From Halocatena marina (GTDB lineage: Archaea > Halobacteriota > Halobacteria > Halobacteriales > Haloarculaceae), in contig NZ_JALLPK010000001.1 in assembly GCF_023276375.1 (NCBI RefSeq), positions 3,410,001-3,474,000 of the forward strand: 64,000 bases of DNA, written 5' to 3'. Positions 1 through 9,011 of the stretch are shown here, one piece after another. The notes beneath the pieces are model-generated. The model did not search any database and had not been told where the DNA came from. It saw only the letters and a list, made by a program, of their open reading frames with translations. A program made the position numbers and the translations under genes. Within the stretch, counting starts at the first letter, position 1; each line of letters starts with the position of its first letter.

Positions 1-294
1 ACTCATGATCAATCCAATCGTTGTTTGCGATTCTATATAAAAGTATGTGGTTCGTGGAGATAGAAGATAACACATACCATACAGCAACAGCAGGACAAAC
101 CACGTGAGAAAGACGGCTCTCGACGCGTAATCAGCTGGTAGACAAGAGCCGATAGCAGCGAAAGTGAAGCCATCGGACGACGAGATTTATATACATACTC
201 GTGAATTCTCTGGCCTCTCGTAACGCCAGCCACTGCTCCGAGAAGAGCGCTTGACAATCCACGATCACAGATGCGAGACAACAGTAACAGGAAG
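1..294. other. intergenic, no supported gene
   Basis: I find no credible coding region here. The two short minus-strand frames have no recognisable content, and one of them runs into the tRNA. A 7-bp inverted repeat (CGGCTCT at 114-120 and AGAGCCG at 145-151) could fold into a loose stem with a 24-nt loop. A TATA-like run (tttatata) lies near 184-191 on the plus strand with no gene behind it. Confidence 0.5.
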
Positions 295-375
295 CGCCGG
301 GACAGGGATTTGAACCCTGGATCCCAGAGGGAACACGCTTTCCAGGCGTGCGCCTTACCACTCGGCCATCCCGGC
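295..375 (-). tRNA. tRNA-Ser (anticodon GGA)
   Basis: On the minus strand the segment folds as a class II tRNA. The 7-bp acceptor stem (GCCGGGA with its complement at 296-302) is followed by a D arm, an anticodon arm whose loop holds TGGAAAG with anticodon GGA (reads UCC), a variable arm longer than normal as expected for serine, and a T arm with GGTTCAAATCC. The discriminator base is G, the serine identity base. The CCA end is not encoded. No intron is visible. The decoding family is clear from anticodon, long variable arm and G73 together. Confidence 0.95.
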
Positions 376-459
376 TTACTCGGTTCTAGCCCGACCTCAG
401 GTTAAGTCCTTTCGTTATCCACGGGCAGATCACCGTCCGGTGTCTCACTTAGCCACGAT

Positions 460-1278
460 TCACAATGTATCTGTCTGCTCTTCCAACTGACGAATGGTGT
501 CCGCATCGATCAGTGATGCAGCGTGTTTGTATTCGTTGTATATCTGCTTGGCCCAACCAACCGCTTGATCAGTATCGTTCTGAACGATTCCACTGAGCCC
601 ATTATCGGCGTAGATAGCCAATACGACAGTATGTGACCTATCTTCCCGTTCGAACAGGGCAATTCCGAACGTCGGTAGTGTTGCAGCCTCGTAGACTGTG
701 AATAGGTCGATTTTGAGCGCTTCGATAATCCACTCTGAGTACATCGATACCAATCCTTCCAAGATTTGGGATGTGATGATAAACTCAAAATCAAGGTCGC
801 CCCGCACGACTTGCTCGTAACTGGTTGTCACATACTGATCGTGCATAACCGGCGTGAATCCGCGGACAGAACGAGCTTCAGTTAGCAACTCGAGAATTTG
901 GCGCGTTGGCTTCTCTGGAAGGTGAGGTTCCGGAAGAACGACATCGGCCCCGTCGAAGATGACATACTCACCGTGCTCTCCCGTCGGAAGCGAAGTCTGC
1001 ATCGCCTGTGCCTGATAAATCGTATCGAGCGTATTCATATACGACGTTCGGAACTCTAACAAGAGAGAACCGAATGCTGTCAAACGGTATCCTTCTGACG
1101 TTCGTTCAATGAGCTCGACTGTCTCAAGATCAGCAACACCTCTATCTACTGTCGATCTGGAAATACCTAGCTCTGAACACAATTCCGGCTTTGTTAGGGA
1201 AACGTCCTGAAGATGTGGAAGCCATTTGTGACGCTTCCGCAACACTTCAGCAACGTCTGCAGAGGACGAAGAAGGCAT
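460..1278 (-). CDS. FilR1-type winged-helix transcriptional regulator
   Basis: A 272-residue cytoplasmic DNA-binding protein. Residues about 15-75 form a winged helix-turn-helix (LTKPELCSELGISRSTVDRG, then the wing with EGYRLTAFG). The C-terminal half (about 130-265) resembles the FilR1 middle domain (old DUF1724) common in haloarchaeal regulators: it has the VRGFTPVMHDQY and GIALFERED segments seen in that family. Such proteins usually sense a small ligand or cell state, but the target is unknown. It is transcribed alone, with AT-rich DNA of about 210 bp upstream and the serine tRNA downstream. The family assignment is good and the regulated genes cannot be read from this window. Confidence 0.8.
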   Translation of the reverse strand: MPSSSSADVAEVLRKRHKWLPHLQDVSLTKPELCSELGISRSTVDRGVADLETVELIERTSEGYRLTAFGSLLLEFRTSYMNTLDTIYQAQAMQTSLPTGEHGEYVIFDGADVVLPEPHLPEKPTRQILELLTEARSVRGFTPVMHDQYVTTSYEQVVRGDLDFEFIITSQILEGLVSMYSEWIIEALKIDLFTVYEAATLPTFGIALFEREDRSHTVVLAIYADNGLSGIVQNDTDQAVGWAKQIYNEYKHAASLIDADTIRQLEEQTDTL

Positions 1279-1492
1279 AAACGGGAACTCTGGTTAGGCA
1301 ACAAAAAATTTACTGGTACATGACTGCTCATATAAGGTCAATTGTATCAATACTATCTTTTCTATCGTTACATTCTGAACTATCTCATACGTCGAGCCAA
1401 CAAAAGTATACAATAACTGTCAGTCAGTGAGTTTGCTGCTTCGGCGACCCCTACCATTCAAATGATTGAGTTCATATATATTAGCGGATTTG

Positions 1493-2137
1493 TTAAGATA
1501 CAAACCAATCTATGGCGATCTGATAGCCGATCTCTTCCGAAGGCCAGTAATCGTCAGTATTCTCGCGTTCGGAGATCCGGTGATCGAGACGAATTTTAGT
1601 TGATGAAACTCGCTCAGTAGTAATCTCGAAGACAGTTGCAGCGTTGGTCCCGTCCACCGGACTTGGGGAGGGATCGATGAGCGCTGCAACTGGAGAGGTC
1701 TCACGATTGACCGCACGTCCGAAGATCGGGTATGTCTTCCCGATCTTCGGATAGTAGGCTTCGAATGCGACGATTTCCCACGCAGAACGTCCCGAATTGA
1801 CGTGGGCAGCGATGGTGTACTGCGCTGGTGACGGTTGGCACCCACCGTATTTTTCAAGAAGAGCAGCGGTCTGTTTGTACTTCTCTAGCTGTTGGACCGC
1901 TTCGATGGTTTGTTCGGCGTCAGATGCTGTCAGCTGAGTAATCTCAATATCTGTTATGGATTCTGTATCCGTCGTCTCATCTGCTGCCCCCAGAACGTGA
2001 ACGGCAAACTCGCGGATGCAACCGCTTTCGATAAGTGCGTGTGATCTCCCGCGACCAGTTTCGTAGTGAGACGATCTGGTAGACGTAGCCGACGATCGTT
2101 CACTCTCTTCATCACTGTTTTCGGGAAGTGTTACCAT
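1493..2137 (-). CDS. uncharacterised acidic haloarchaeal protein
   Basis: I do not recognise this 214-residue protein. The first 30 residues are Ser/Glu/Arg-rich and probably disordered. The middle (about 70-100) is predicted helical (ASDAEQTIEAVQQLEKYKQT). The C-terminal part alternates hydrophobic and polar residues like a beta-rich domain (AWEIVAFEAYYPKIGKTYPIFG, followed by VAALIDPSPSP). There is no signal peptide, membrane segment or cysteine motif. It stands alone, about 215 bp upstream of the FilR1-type regulator gene in the same direction. The acidic composition and ordinary codon use support a real gene. Confidence 0.55.
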   Translation of the reverse strand: MVTLPENSDEESERSSATSTRSSHYETGRGRSHALIESGCIREFAVHVLGAADETTDTESITDIEITQLTASDAEQTIEAVQQLEKYKQTAALLEKYGGCQPSPAQYTIAAHVNSGRSAWEIVAFEAYYPKIGKTYPIFGRAVNRETSPVAALIDPSPSPVDGTNAATVFEITTERVSSTKIRLDHRISERENTDDYWPSEEIGYQIAIDWFVS

Positions 2138-2375
2138 TACCGACCTCTATTAGCGAAACCCCCATTATCTCATTGGCTGTACCTACTTACCAAACAGTAC
2201 GGGTTCTATGCAGAGGTTGATATGAACCTCGATCGCTGATCGATTTGATCAGGATGTGATTAATATAATCGATGAATGAGCGATAATTGTTAGTTGAATG
2301 ACGAACGCGTCGTATTACGATAGAATGATTCTGATATTGATAAAGATAACGGCTATTCTGTGGCTGGGTGTTCGT

Positions 2376-3884
2376 TCATAGCCAATCGACAAAGCTCCCT
2401 TCGATGAGCGTCTCTTCTTGCCGTTCGATGTAATCAGTTTGCATTCCCCAGACAGCCTCAACAAATGGTGTTCCGGAGTCGACGGCGTCCAGAACCCGGT
2501 CGTGTTTCCATTTAGCAGGCGTCATTCGTCGCTCAAAGCGCTCCTGGAGCGGCGCGACGTAGCGATTGATCTCTGTCCGATTCAATCCTCGAAGCGAAAG
2601 ACCATCGCGGGCATAATCGAACAGTTCGTCGTACATGATGTCGATGTTCGTCGTCTCGGCACCGTCGGCGGTGATCCACTGGAACGAACCATCGAGGCCT
2701 TCGTGTGCAGCCTCGTAGAAATTCATCTCCGCGGCGTCCCATTCGAGACTGCTGACAGGGTGTTCGCGTTTTGTAAGACTTTCAAGTAGCCCTGCGTACG
2801 TCGCTTGCAGACAGATCACGTCTCGAACGGTCGGCTGACCGGGGAGCGGACGAAACTCAATGCGTGCGTTCGCGTGTGACTTCGTTGGGCCGTCGAAGAC
2901 CGGCCGGACCCACCGCCAGTAGGTGCCGTGTTTGTGCCGGAAGTGTGCAAAATTATCGTCAAATCGGTCAGACGTGTCGAGCAACATAGGAACGACCGTC
3001 CGATCATTTGCGATCTGATCGATCGCATCTTCGACCGAAGCGATATCCTCTGGGAAGCACACTTTCGGTTGCTCCGGTGGATTGAGGATCGATTCGAAAA
3101 TCGGGATGCGGTTTTCCATCCAGCCGTCTTCGAGAATCGTCTCTACGTCTACGTCATCGTTGTACAGTTCCGGTGGGAAAAACGGCGAATTCACACCAAG
3201 TGCGAGCAGCGGACCGGCGATCCTGAGCGCGTACTGGAAGTACGCTGGGAGGTCGGGAGCGTGCGAAACCTGATAGTGTGGTTGAATGGACGTGATCAGA
3301 CTCTCGGCCATCACGGTATCAGCAGTGAGACTGACGTACGGTGCATTGAGCGATAGCTCCGCACCGAAATCAACGTTCGCCATTGCGTGATAGCGCTCGG
3401 AACCGCTCATGTTCGTTGCAATCCGAATATCGTTGTCGACGACGCTTCCGGTGAGGTACTTGCTCGCGCTCTCACCAACAGGGGGCACCGTCCACATTCC
3501 GTCGCTTACGAGGCGGATATCCGAGGACTGCGTCTCCCTCAGCGCAGCATCGAGCCGGGCCTGCACCTCTGCCTCTTGGGCCGCCAGTCCGTACTTCGAG
3601 AGCGGTTGTGGCGTGGTCTGCATCTCCGCGTTGTGCAGTCCAAGCTCCTTCTCGAAGCCGATGAATTCGAGCAACCGGCGCGGAACACGCATCAGGGCGT
3701 CGGTTTCACCATCGACACCGTAGAACTCGTATTCGAGACCGACAATCCCCTGTGGATTATCGAACGTACCCTCTCGTATCTCATTTTTCAGCCAGTCGAC
3801 CTCGCTCTCAACGCGATCAGCAAATTCATCATGGTCGACCGACAGAAGGTCGGCGACGCGATCTGCGAGATCCGATGCGGACAT
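2376..3884 (-). CDS. GCS2-type carboxylate-amine ligase (glutamate-cysteine ligase-like)
   Basis: A 502-residue protein resembling the GCS2/YbdK group, whose members join an amino group to the gamma-carboxyl of glutamate using ATP. Seen in the sequence: the glutamate/metal-binding start motif GLEYEFYGVD near residue 50, HNAEMQTTPQP near 83, and ARIEFRPLPGQPT near 345, all typical of the fold. Haloarchaea use gamma-glutamylcysteine as their main thiol, so a role in thiol synthesis is possible. This protein is, however, longer than the usual YbdK (about 370), so the substrate may differ. It is transcribed alone and away from the other ligase genes. The fold is fairly secure, the substrate is inferred. 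Confidence 0.6.
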   Translation of the reverse strand: MSASDLADRVADLLSVDHDEFADRVESEVDWLKNEIREGTFDNPQGIVGLEYEFYGVDGETDALMRVPRRLLEFIGFEKELGLHNAEMQTTPQPLSKYGLAAQEAEVQARLDAALRETQSSDIRLVSDGMWTVPPVGESASKYLTGSVVDNDIRIATNMSGSERYHAMANVDFGAELSLNAPYVSLTADTVMAESLITSIQPHYQVSHAPDLPAYFQYALRIAGPLLALGVNSPFFPPELYNDDVDVETILEDGWMENRIPIFESILNPPEQPKVCFPEDIASVEDAIDQIANDRTVVPMLLDTSDRFDDNFAHFRHKHGTYWRWVRPVFDGPTKSHANARIEFRPLPGQPTVRDVICLQATYAGLLESLTKREHPVSSLEWDAAEMNFYEAAHEGLDGSFQWITADGAETTNIDIMYDELFDYARDGLSLRGLNRTEINRYVAPLQERFERRMTPAKWKHDRVLDAVDSGTPFVEAVWGMQTDYIERQEETLIEGSFVDWL

Positions 3885-4006
3885 ACTTCCACAATGTCAC
3901 CAGGGTTTTTCAACTGTGCGGTCATGGTAGTGTTCACTTCAGATGACGTAAACTGTCGAATGAGTCGTCGAAACCCCATACGAATGAGTTGTAGAGATCT
4001 AGTACG

Positions 4007-4996
4007 TCACTGCCCTTGCTCTCGGTTGATCCTCTGGAGTCGTTCGATGCGTGTTGCTGTTTCCGGATGCGTCGCAAATACGTCCGTCAGTAGCTGTCCG
4101 AACAACGGAAACGTGCCAACTGAGTCGTTTTGGCTCGATTCAACGATCGCAAATGCCGCTATCTCGACCTTCCGAAAATCGGTCGTTGGTCGCTTCGCTA
4201 TGTCTTCATCGATACGTTGGAGGGCACTTACAAGAGATGCTGGGTTGCCAGTGATGGAGACGGCACCGCTGTCGGCAGCAAACTCTCGAGTTCTGGATAA
4301 CGACGCCCACAGCACGTGTCCACAGAACCAGATCGGTGGAACGAGTAATAATCCAAACGTCATGAGAGCGTCTGCATAACTCGCTCGACTCGGCTGTGCG
4401 TATTTGATCCCCTCTGTGTGTCCTGTGAGGAGAGTGATCACGCGGTCGGCTGCGCCGATTGGAAGTGTGGCCAGCGTCATCACCGCCGTATCACGATTCT
4501 TGATATGCGCGAGTTCGTGTGCGACAACCGCCTCAAGTTCGCCCTGCTCAAGCGCTGCGACCATCCCCTCACTCACGATTAATCGGGCGCTCCGAGGTCT
4601 GAATCCGGTCGTCAATGAAAGCGGGGTGTCTGTTGGTGCGATGTAGACACGCGGAACTGGCGTATCAACTTGCTGAGAGAGTGATCGAACGAGTGACAGT
4701 AGTTGTGGGTACTCCTCTTCTTCAATACGAGTCGCACCGGTTGCAGCAACCAGATGTTCAGGTGCGTCTCGTTCTTCCCAGATAACGAACCCAAGCATAC
4801 TGACCATCGATCCACCTAGAACTGTGAGAAGCAACTCTGCAGACGGAACTTGAGCAACTGTGATCAAGTAAACATAAAAGAAAATGAAGGTAAGTACGAC
4901 TCCGCTCACGAACACCGTCGCAAGTATCGTGAGAAAGAGGAGGGGAAGCATTACGAGAATTTGAATGTATAATCGATAGCTCGGGAACCGAGTCAT
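4007..4996 (-). CDS. htpX: HtpX-like M48 family membrane zinc metalloprotease
   Basis: A 329-residue integral membrane protease of the quality-control type. Two N-terminal membrane helices (about 11-33 and 33-60) precede the catalytic domain. The zinc motif is H160-E161-L-A-H164 (AHELAHIKNRD), and the third ligand is E238 within TREFAADSGA. Further hydrophobic stretches lie at 172-190 and 212-232. This layout matches HtpX, which degrades misfolded membrane proteins from the cytoplasmic face. Haloarchaea carry several M48 paralogues, so the specific name is less certain than the family. The neighbours do not form an obvious operon. Confidence 0.85.
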   Translation of the reverse strand: MTRFPSYRLYIQILVMLPLLFLTILATVFVSGVVLTFIFFYVYLITVAQVPSAELLLTVLGGSMVSMLGFVIWEERDAPEHLVAATGATRIEEEEYPQLLSLVRSLSQQVDTPVPRVYIAPTDTPLSLTTGFRPRSARLIVSEGMVAALEQGELEAVVAHELAHIKNRDTAVMTLATLPIGAADRVITLLTGHTEGIKYAQPSRASYADALMTFGLLLVPPIWFCGHVLWASLSRTREFAADSGAVSITGNPASLVSALQRIDEDIAKRPTTDFRKVEIAAFAIVESSQNDSVGTFPLFGQLLTDVFATHPETATRIERLQRINREQGQ

Positions 4997-5113
4997 GTCC
5001 AGACGTGTTTTTGTATAGTCAAAAAGATATTGAATACATTTACGTACTTTTTGTCGCGTCGATCGACTCCTATTTTCTCACAGAGCAGTGACCGTGAGAG
5101 AAGAACGCAGTAC

Positions 5114-5767
5114 TCAGAAATTGATGTCTTTGCGTCGGGTATCGAACAGCACGAAGCCGGCTCCCACGGCACCGACGGTCAGACCGAGGAGAATGATCAT
5201 CCACGCGCTCGGTGGTATCTGTTGGGTGGCTTGGTAGATTGGTGCGCCGATAATTCCACCGTATATGACGAGCAGTCCACCAAGCGCTGCGAGTCCGAGT
5301 CCAGCGAGGCTTAGTAGTGAGGACGTGTGCTCGAACAATCCCAGTGACACTCTCGAGAGTGTCCCGCTTCCGCCGGCATCGACCTCGGTGGTCGCCTCGA
5401 ACGGGACTTTTTCGAGTCGTGCATTTCCACAGCGGCTACACGGCGGTGAGTTCCGCATATGCTGCTTCCCGCAGTTGGCGCATTCCCAGACAAAGTCATC
5501 CACGAGCTCTTCTGGTTCTGATGACGATCTGAGGCGGACATCGTTGTCGACTGGGTCGGGATCAGCTTCAGCGTCGTGAAGTCGATCGAACGACGTCTCG
5601 CCGCACTGCGGACACGGTTCGTATGGTGATTCAACTAGCTCGCTACACTCCGTACACTCCCACTCCAGCCGAACCACTCCCTGCTCGAAGTCCATTCCAC
5701 CACACGCGCGACATGGAGGATTGTTCCGAGGATGAGACGTCCCGCAGTTCGTACACCGCCAATCCAT
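5114..5767 (-). CDS. membrane protein with three N-terminal zinc ribbons
   Basis: A 217-residue protein when started at the ATG at 5767, which gives MDWRCTNCGTSHPRNNPPC at the N-terminus. The longer frame to 5836 adds unlike sequence. Three CxxC-x10-CxxC zinc ribbons are visible: C5/C8/C19/C22, C38/C41/C52/C55 and C96/C99/C110/C113. The first and third ribbons are near copies (the RNNPP and RNSPP loops). Two hydrophobic helices follow (about 150-178 and 185-210). The architecture suggests a membrane-anchored protein whose zinc domain stays in the cytoplasm and binds a protein or nucleic acid. Function unknown. Divergent from the methanethiol oxidase gene. Confidence 0.7.
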   Translation of the reverse strand: MDWRCTNCGTSHPRNNPPCRACGGMDFEQGVVRLEWECTECSELVESPYEPCPQCGETSFDRLHDAEADPDPVDNDVRLRSSSEPEELVDDFVWECANCGKQHMRNSPPCSRCGNARLEKVPFEATTEVDAGGSGTLSRVSLGLFEHTSSLLSLAGLGLAALGGLLVIYGGIIGAPIYQATQQIPPSAWMIILLGLTVGAVGAGFVLFDTRRKDINF

Positions 5768-5986
5768 TGACTGGGTTACGTAATCGTGCCATTTAGCGAC
5801 TGTGGTGCTGGGCTTTCGCTTCTCTCGATAGTGCAATCACGCGCTGGGGTTGGGTTCGGAAATCCAAGCTGTCGTTTCATCCCGCCGAACGCAGCGAACG
5901 CGCGTGCATAGCTCTCCGTCATACATAGCGGCCATTCTTTCCGAGATACCAACCTCTGTTGAGTGATACCACCAATCATATACTCT

Positions 5987-7381
5987 ATGAGCGATGCTAG
6001 ATCTCCAGCTGACACCGAGGAACACCACCACGATCAGACAGAGGGACCGGGCTATTCGACACCGCAAGCCGCTATTGAAGAGTCAGATCCCGAGGAACTC
6101 GCGTATGTGATGAGCTTGTATGTCGGCACAGACGTCGATGCGCCTGACTTTCTCTCGGTCATCGACGTTGACCCCGATTCGGAAACGTATTCGGAGGTCA
6201 TCAATCGCGTCGAAATGCCCAACCGGGGCGATGAACTCCACCACTTCGGATGGAACGCTTGTTCCTCCTCGTGTCACGTCGGCGGATTAGAGCGACGACA
6301 TCTCATCATTCCCGGTCAGCGCTCTTCGCGCATCCATGTCGTCGATACGAAAGACCGCCGTGAACCCAAACTTGAGACGGTTATCGAACCAGAGGACGTT
6401 TTCGAGCACGACCTCTCGGCCCCGCACACTGTCCACTGTATTCCCGATGGCGAAATCCTCATCAGCATGCTCGGTGACGCGGACGGCGAACTCCCTGGTG
6501 GCTTTCTCGAACTCAACGACAATTTCGAGATCGAAGGACGGTGGGATCCGCCCGGCGAGATCGAGATGAACTACGACTTCTGGTATCAACCGCGCCACAA
6601 CGTGATGATTTCAACCGAGTGGGCGGCACCGAAGACCTACTATCCAGGCTTCGATCTCGAAGATGTTGAGAACGGAAAGTACGGACGACGACTCCACGTC
6701 TGGGATTGGACCGAGGGTGAAGTCGAGCAGACCCTCGATCTCGGTGAGGAGGGGCTCATTCCGCTCGAAGTCCGATTTCTCCACAGTCCCGAGGCTACAC
6801 ACGGATACGTCGGTGCGGCACTTTCATCGAACATTTTCCACTTCTTCGAGGAAGGCGGCGACTGGCACGCCGAGAAGGTCATCGATATCGAAGCTCGCGA
6901 ACACGATGACTGGGAGATGCCTGTGCCCGGTCTCGTGACGGACCTTCTCGTCTCGATGGATGATCGCTACCTGTTCTTCTCAAACTGGCTCCACGGAGAC
7001 GTCCGAATGTACGATATCAGTGACCCTGCCAATCCACGGATGGCAGACCGCATCTGGGCAGGTGGCCATTTCGGCGACTCACATCCTACCGGAGCGGACG
7101 ACCGAGAGGTCATTTGTGGTCCGCAGATGCTGCAACTGTCGCTCGACGGTGAACGTCTCTATTGGACGACGTCTCTATTCTCCTCGTGGGACAACCAGTT
7201 CTATCCGGCGGAAGCCGAGAAAGGATCGGTGATGCTCAAAGCCGACGTCGACCCTCGAAACGGAACCATGGAGTTGGATGAGGACTTCCTCGTTGATTTC
7301 GGCGATTCACCGCACGGTCCGGCCCGTGCACACGAAATCCGCTGGCCCGACGGTGACTGTACGAGCGACGTTTGGCAGTGA
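5987..7381 (+). CDS. methanethiol oxidase, selenium-binding protein SBP56 family
   Basis: 464 residues if started at the ATG at 5987 (MSDARSPADTEEHHHDQ). The SBP56 family folds as a beta-propeller. Studied members oxidise methanethiol to formaldehyde, hydrogen sulfide and hydrogen peroxide. Diagnostic segments are DELHHFGWNACSSSC near residue 85 (the position of the cysteine pair that binds selenium in the human homologue), SSRIHVVDT, the SHPTGADDREVICGPQMLQL stretch near 365, and the HGPARAHEIRWPDGD C-terminus with the conserved histidines. Seven bases separate it from the ferredoxin gene that follows, so the two are probably co-transcribed. No signal peptide is seen, so the enzyme appears cytoplasmic. 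The family is certain; the in vivo substrate is inferred. Confidence 0.9.
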   Translation: MSDARSPADTEEHHHDQTEGPGYSTPQAAIEESDPEELAYVMSLYVGTDVDAPDFLSVIDVDPDSETYSEVINRVEMPNRGDELHHFGWNACSSSCHVGGLERRHLIIPGQRSSRIHVVDTKDRREPKLETVIEPEDVFEHDLSAPHTVHCIPDGEILISMLGDADGELPGGFLELNDNFEIEGRWDPPGEIEMNYDFWYQPRHNVMISTEWAAPKTYYPGFDLEDVENGKYGRRLHVWDWTEGEVEQTLDLGEEGLIPLEVRFLHSPEATHGYVGAALSSNIFHFFEEGGDWHAEKVIDIEAREHDDWEMPVPGLVTDLLVSMDDRYLFFSNWLHGDVRMYDISDPANPRMADRIWAGGHFGDSHPTGADDREVICGPQMLQLSLDGERLYWTTSLFSSWDNQFYPAEAEKGSVMLKADVDPRNGTMELDEDFLVDFGDSPHGPARAHEIRWPDGDCTSDVWQ

Positions 7382-7388
7382 GTGACTA

Positions 7389-7709
7389 ATGCCTGATCAC
7401 GAGGTCATTCTCGAATGGCAGGACGGGAGAACCGAGCGCATTCGAGTCGATGAAGCGGAGACCATTCTGAATGCAACCAGAAATGCGGATCTCGGACTGC
7501 CCTTTGGCTGTCTCACTGGAGCTTGTGCAACGTGTACTGGCCGACTCACCGAGGGGACCCTCACCTACCGACGACCACCGCGGGCACTCAAAGAACAACA
7601 ACAGCAATCTGGACACGTCCTCCTCTGTATTGCCGAGCCTCGTTCGGACTGTCACATTGAGGTCGGGGCACGGATTCAGACAGAAATGATGTCAAATCCG
7701 TGGAAGTGA
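7389..7709 (+). CDS. [2Fe-2S] plant-type ferredoxin
   Basis: A 106-residue electron carrier. The cluster motif is C-x4-C-x2-C in FGCLTGACATCTG (about residues 38-47), with the fourth ligand in the LLCIAEP segment near 80, which is the plant-type [2Fe-2S] pattern. It is shorter than the main haloarchaeal ferredoxin (about 128 residues, with an acidic insertion), so this is a minor paralogue. It starts 7 bp after the methanethiol oxidase gene, which suggests that it carries electrons for that enzyme or for a linked sulfur-compound step. That partnership is inference from position. Confidence 0.88.
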   Translation: MPDHEVILEWQDGRTERIRVDEAETILNATRNADLGLPFGCLTGACATCTGRLTEGTLTYRRPPRALKEQQQQSGHVLLCIAEPRSDCHIEVGARIQTEMMSNPWK

Positions 7710-7865
7710 GCACTGGATAGCGACGTGAGGATCGTCTCATACGTTCTAGCAATGGACTTTATTCTCTGGCTGAACATCTATGCGCTCGCTGTGCGTGTGA
7801 CTGTAGACGAACAGCCGATAACGCGAAGAAAAATCAGTAGTGAGAAAGAACGTAGAGGGTAAAAG

Positions 7866-7938
7866 TAGTCCCACCAGGATTCGAACCTGGGTTTTGGCCC
7901 CCAGAAGGCCAAAGGATTGGCCACTACCCCATGGGACT
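7866..7938 (-). tRNA. tRNA-Gln (anticodon CUG)
   Basis: The minus strand gives a 73-nt cloverleaf. The acceptor stem AGTCCCA (7932-7938) pairs with TGGGACT (7867-7873) and the discriminator is A. The D arm contains GGGGTAGTGGCC, the anticodon loop is TTCTGGG with anticodon CTG (reads CAG), and the T arm is CCAGG-TTCGAAT-CCTGG. No intron and no encoded CCA. The gene lies between the ferredoxin gene and purO, on the opposite strand to both. Confidence 0.95.
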
Positions 7939-8052
7939 TCGGACAAACGTATTCCGTACACGCATATGAGTGTTGCGAAGACGCTCTTTAGAGACCGAAC
8001 TAGCAGTCAGTGGACCGCCAGCTATATGCGCCGAACGATGACATTGACGAGT

Positions 8053-8622
8053 ATGTACATCGGACGGTTCATCGTTGTTGCTCCCGGTATTGGCGCATAT
8101 CGCGTTTCTTCTCGATCATTTCCGAACCGGCAGATCACCGATCGAAGCGGGACACTAACCGTCGGTCCGACAGCTGATGCTCCAGAGACAGATAATCCAT
8201 ACGTCTCCTACAACTGTCTTCGAAGCGTCGAGGACAGCGCTGTCATCGGAAACGGATCGCATGTCGACCCGATCGCGGAGAAACTCAAACTCGGTTATCC
8301 TGCTCGTGATGCGCTCGCCGAGGCGCTTCTCGCGCTCGATTACGAGAAGGACGACTACGACACACCACGCATCGCTGGCGTTGTTGGTTCTGAGACGTAT
8401 ATCGGAACGGTCCGCAACGACGCGCTCCTCGTCCGCTCGGTCTCCGAGCCGACGATCGTCGCAACGTACGAACGAGACAGCCCGGACGCATTCGCTCTCG
8501 ATGCAGAAACAGCAGAAGAGGCTGCTCGAACGGTGTACGACCTCGAATTTGAACATCCTGTGTGTGCTGTAGGCGTCACCACTGGAACGGAGATCGAGAC
8601 GGCCATCGTAAACAGCGACTGA
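8053..8622 (+). CDS. purO: IMP cyclohydrolase, archaeal PurO type
   Basis: Closes the ring of FAICAR to make inosine monophosphate, the last step of de novo purine synthesis; archaea use PurO instead of the bacterial PurH domain. The N-terminus MYIGRFIVV followed by [11 protein letters not shown] is the family hallmark. The rest ([42 protein letters not shown]) fits a 189-residue PurO of normal size. The open frame continues upstream through the tRNA-Gln gene, so the true start is the ATG at 8053 or the one at 8038 (MTLTSMYIG). I prefer 8053 because known members begin at MY-x-GRF. Transcribed alone and convergent with the pst operon. Confidence 0.93.
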   Translation: MYIGRFIVVAPGIGAYRVSSRSFPNRQITDRSGTLTVGPTADAPETDNPYVSYNCLRSVEDSAVIGNGSHVDPIAEKLKLGYPARDALAEALLALDYEKDDYDTPRIAGVVGSETYIGTVRNDALLVRSVSEPTIVATYERDSPDAFALDAETAEEAARTVYDLEFEHPVCAVGVTTGTEIETAIVNSD

Positions 8623-9011
8623 ATCCAAACAGCACGCAGGGCGTGCCTGTGTAGCCGTTACATAATTAGTCCAAACCGGGCTGAGGTGACTGAATAACGG
8701 AGCTGCTGCCAGCCTCACCGAACCACTATTCTGCGTTTAGAAAAAGGGGGGAATGGATGTGTGAGAGAACGAGATAGACTGGGGAGCGTGCTGACGACCA
8801 ATATGGAAAGTGGAATGACCGACGGGTCCTGACGGGTCAATGGAACCATCGCACGGTTGCACGCGCCAATTAATCGATCTGACCGCAGGCATATGAACCT
8901 CGCTAAGACTTCTATTAACGTCTATTGTTGGGTATCGAGTACCTATTCGAGAATTCGTGTGGTCCGACCGCGCAGGCTCATCACTTGTAGAGTGAGTGGT
9001 GACTGGCGTAC
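8623..9011. other. intergenic between convergent purO and pstB
   Basis: No gene is supported in these 389 bases. A short direct repeat of GACGGGTC (near 8822-8838) and a G-run after five A residues (near 8743-8750) are the only features I notice. Haloarchaeal pst clusters often have phoU after pstB; no PhoU-like frame is present here. Confidence 0.5.

Noticed and set aside
7840..8052. Long N-terminal extension of PurO
   Set aside because: The extension is translated from the tRNA-Gln gene and has no family likeness, so the start is placed at 8053.
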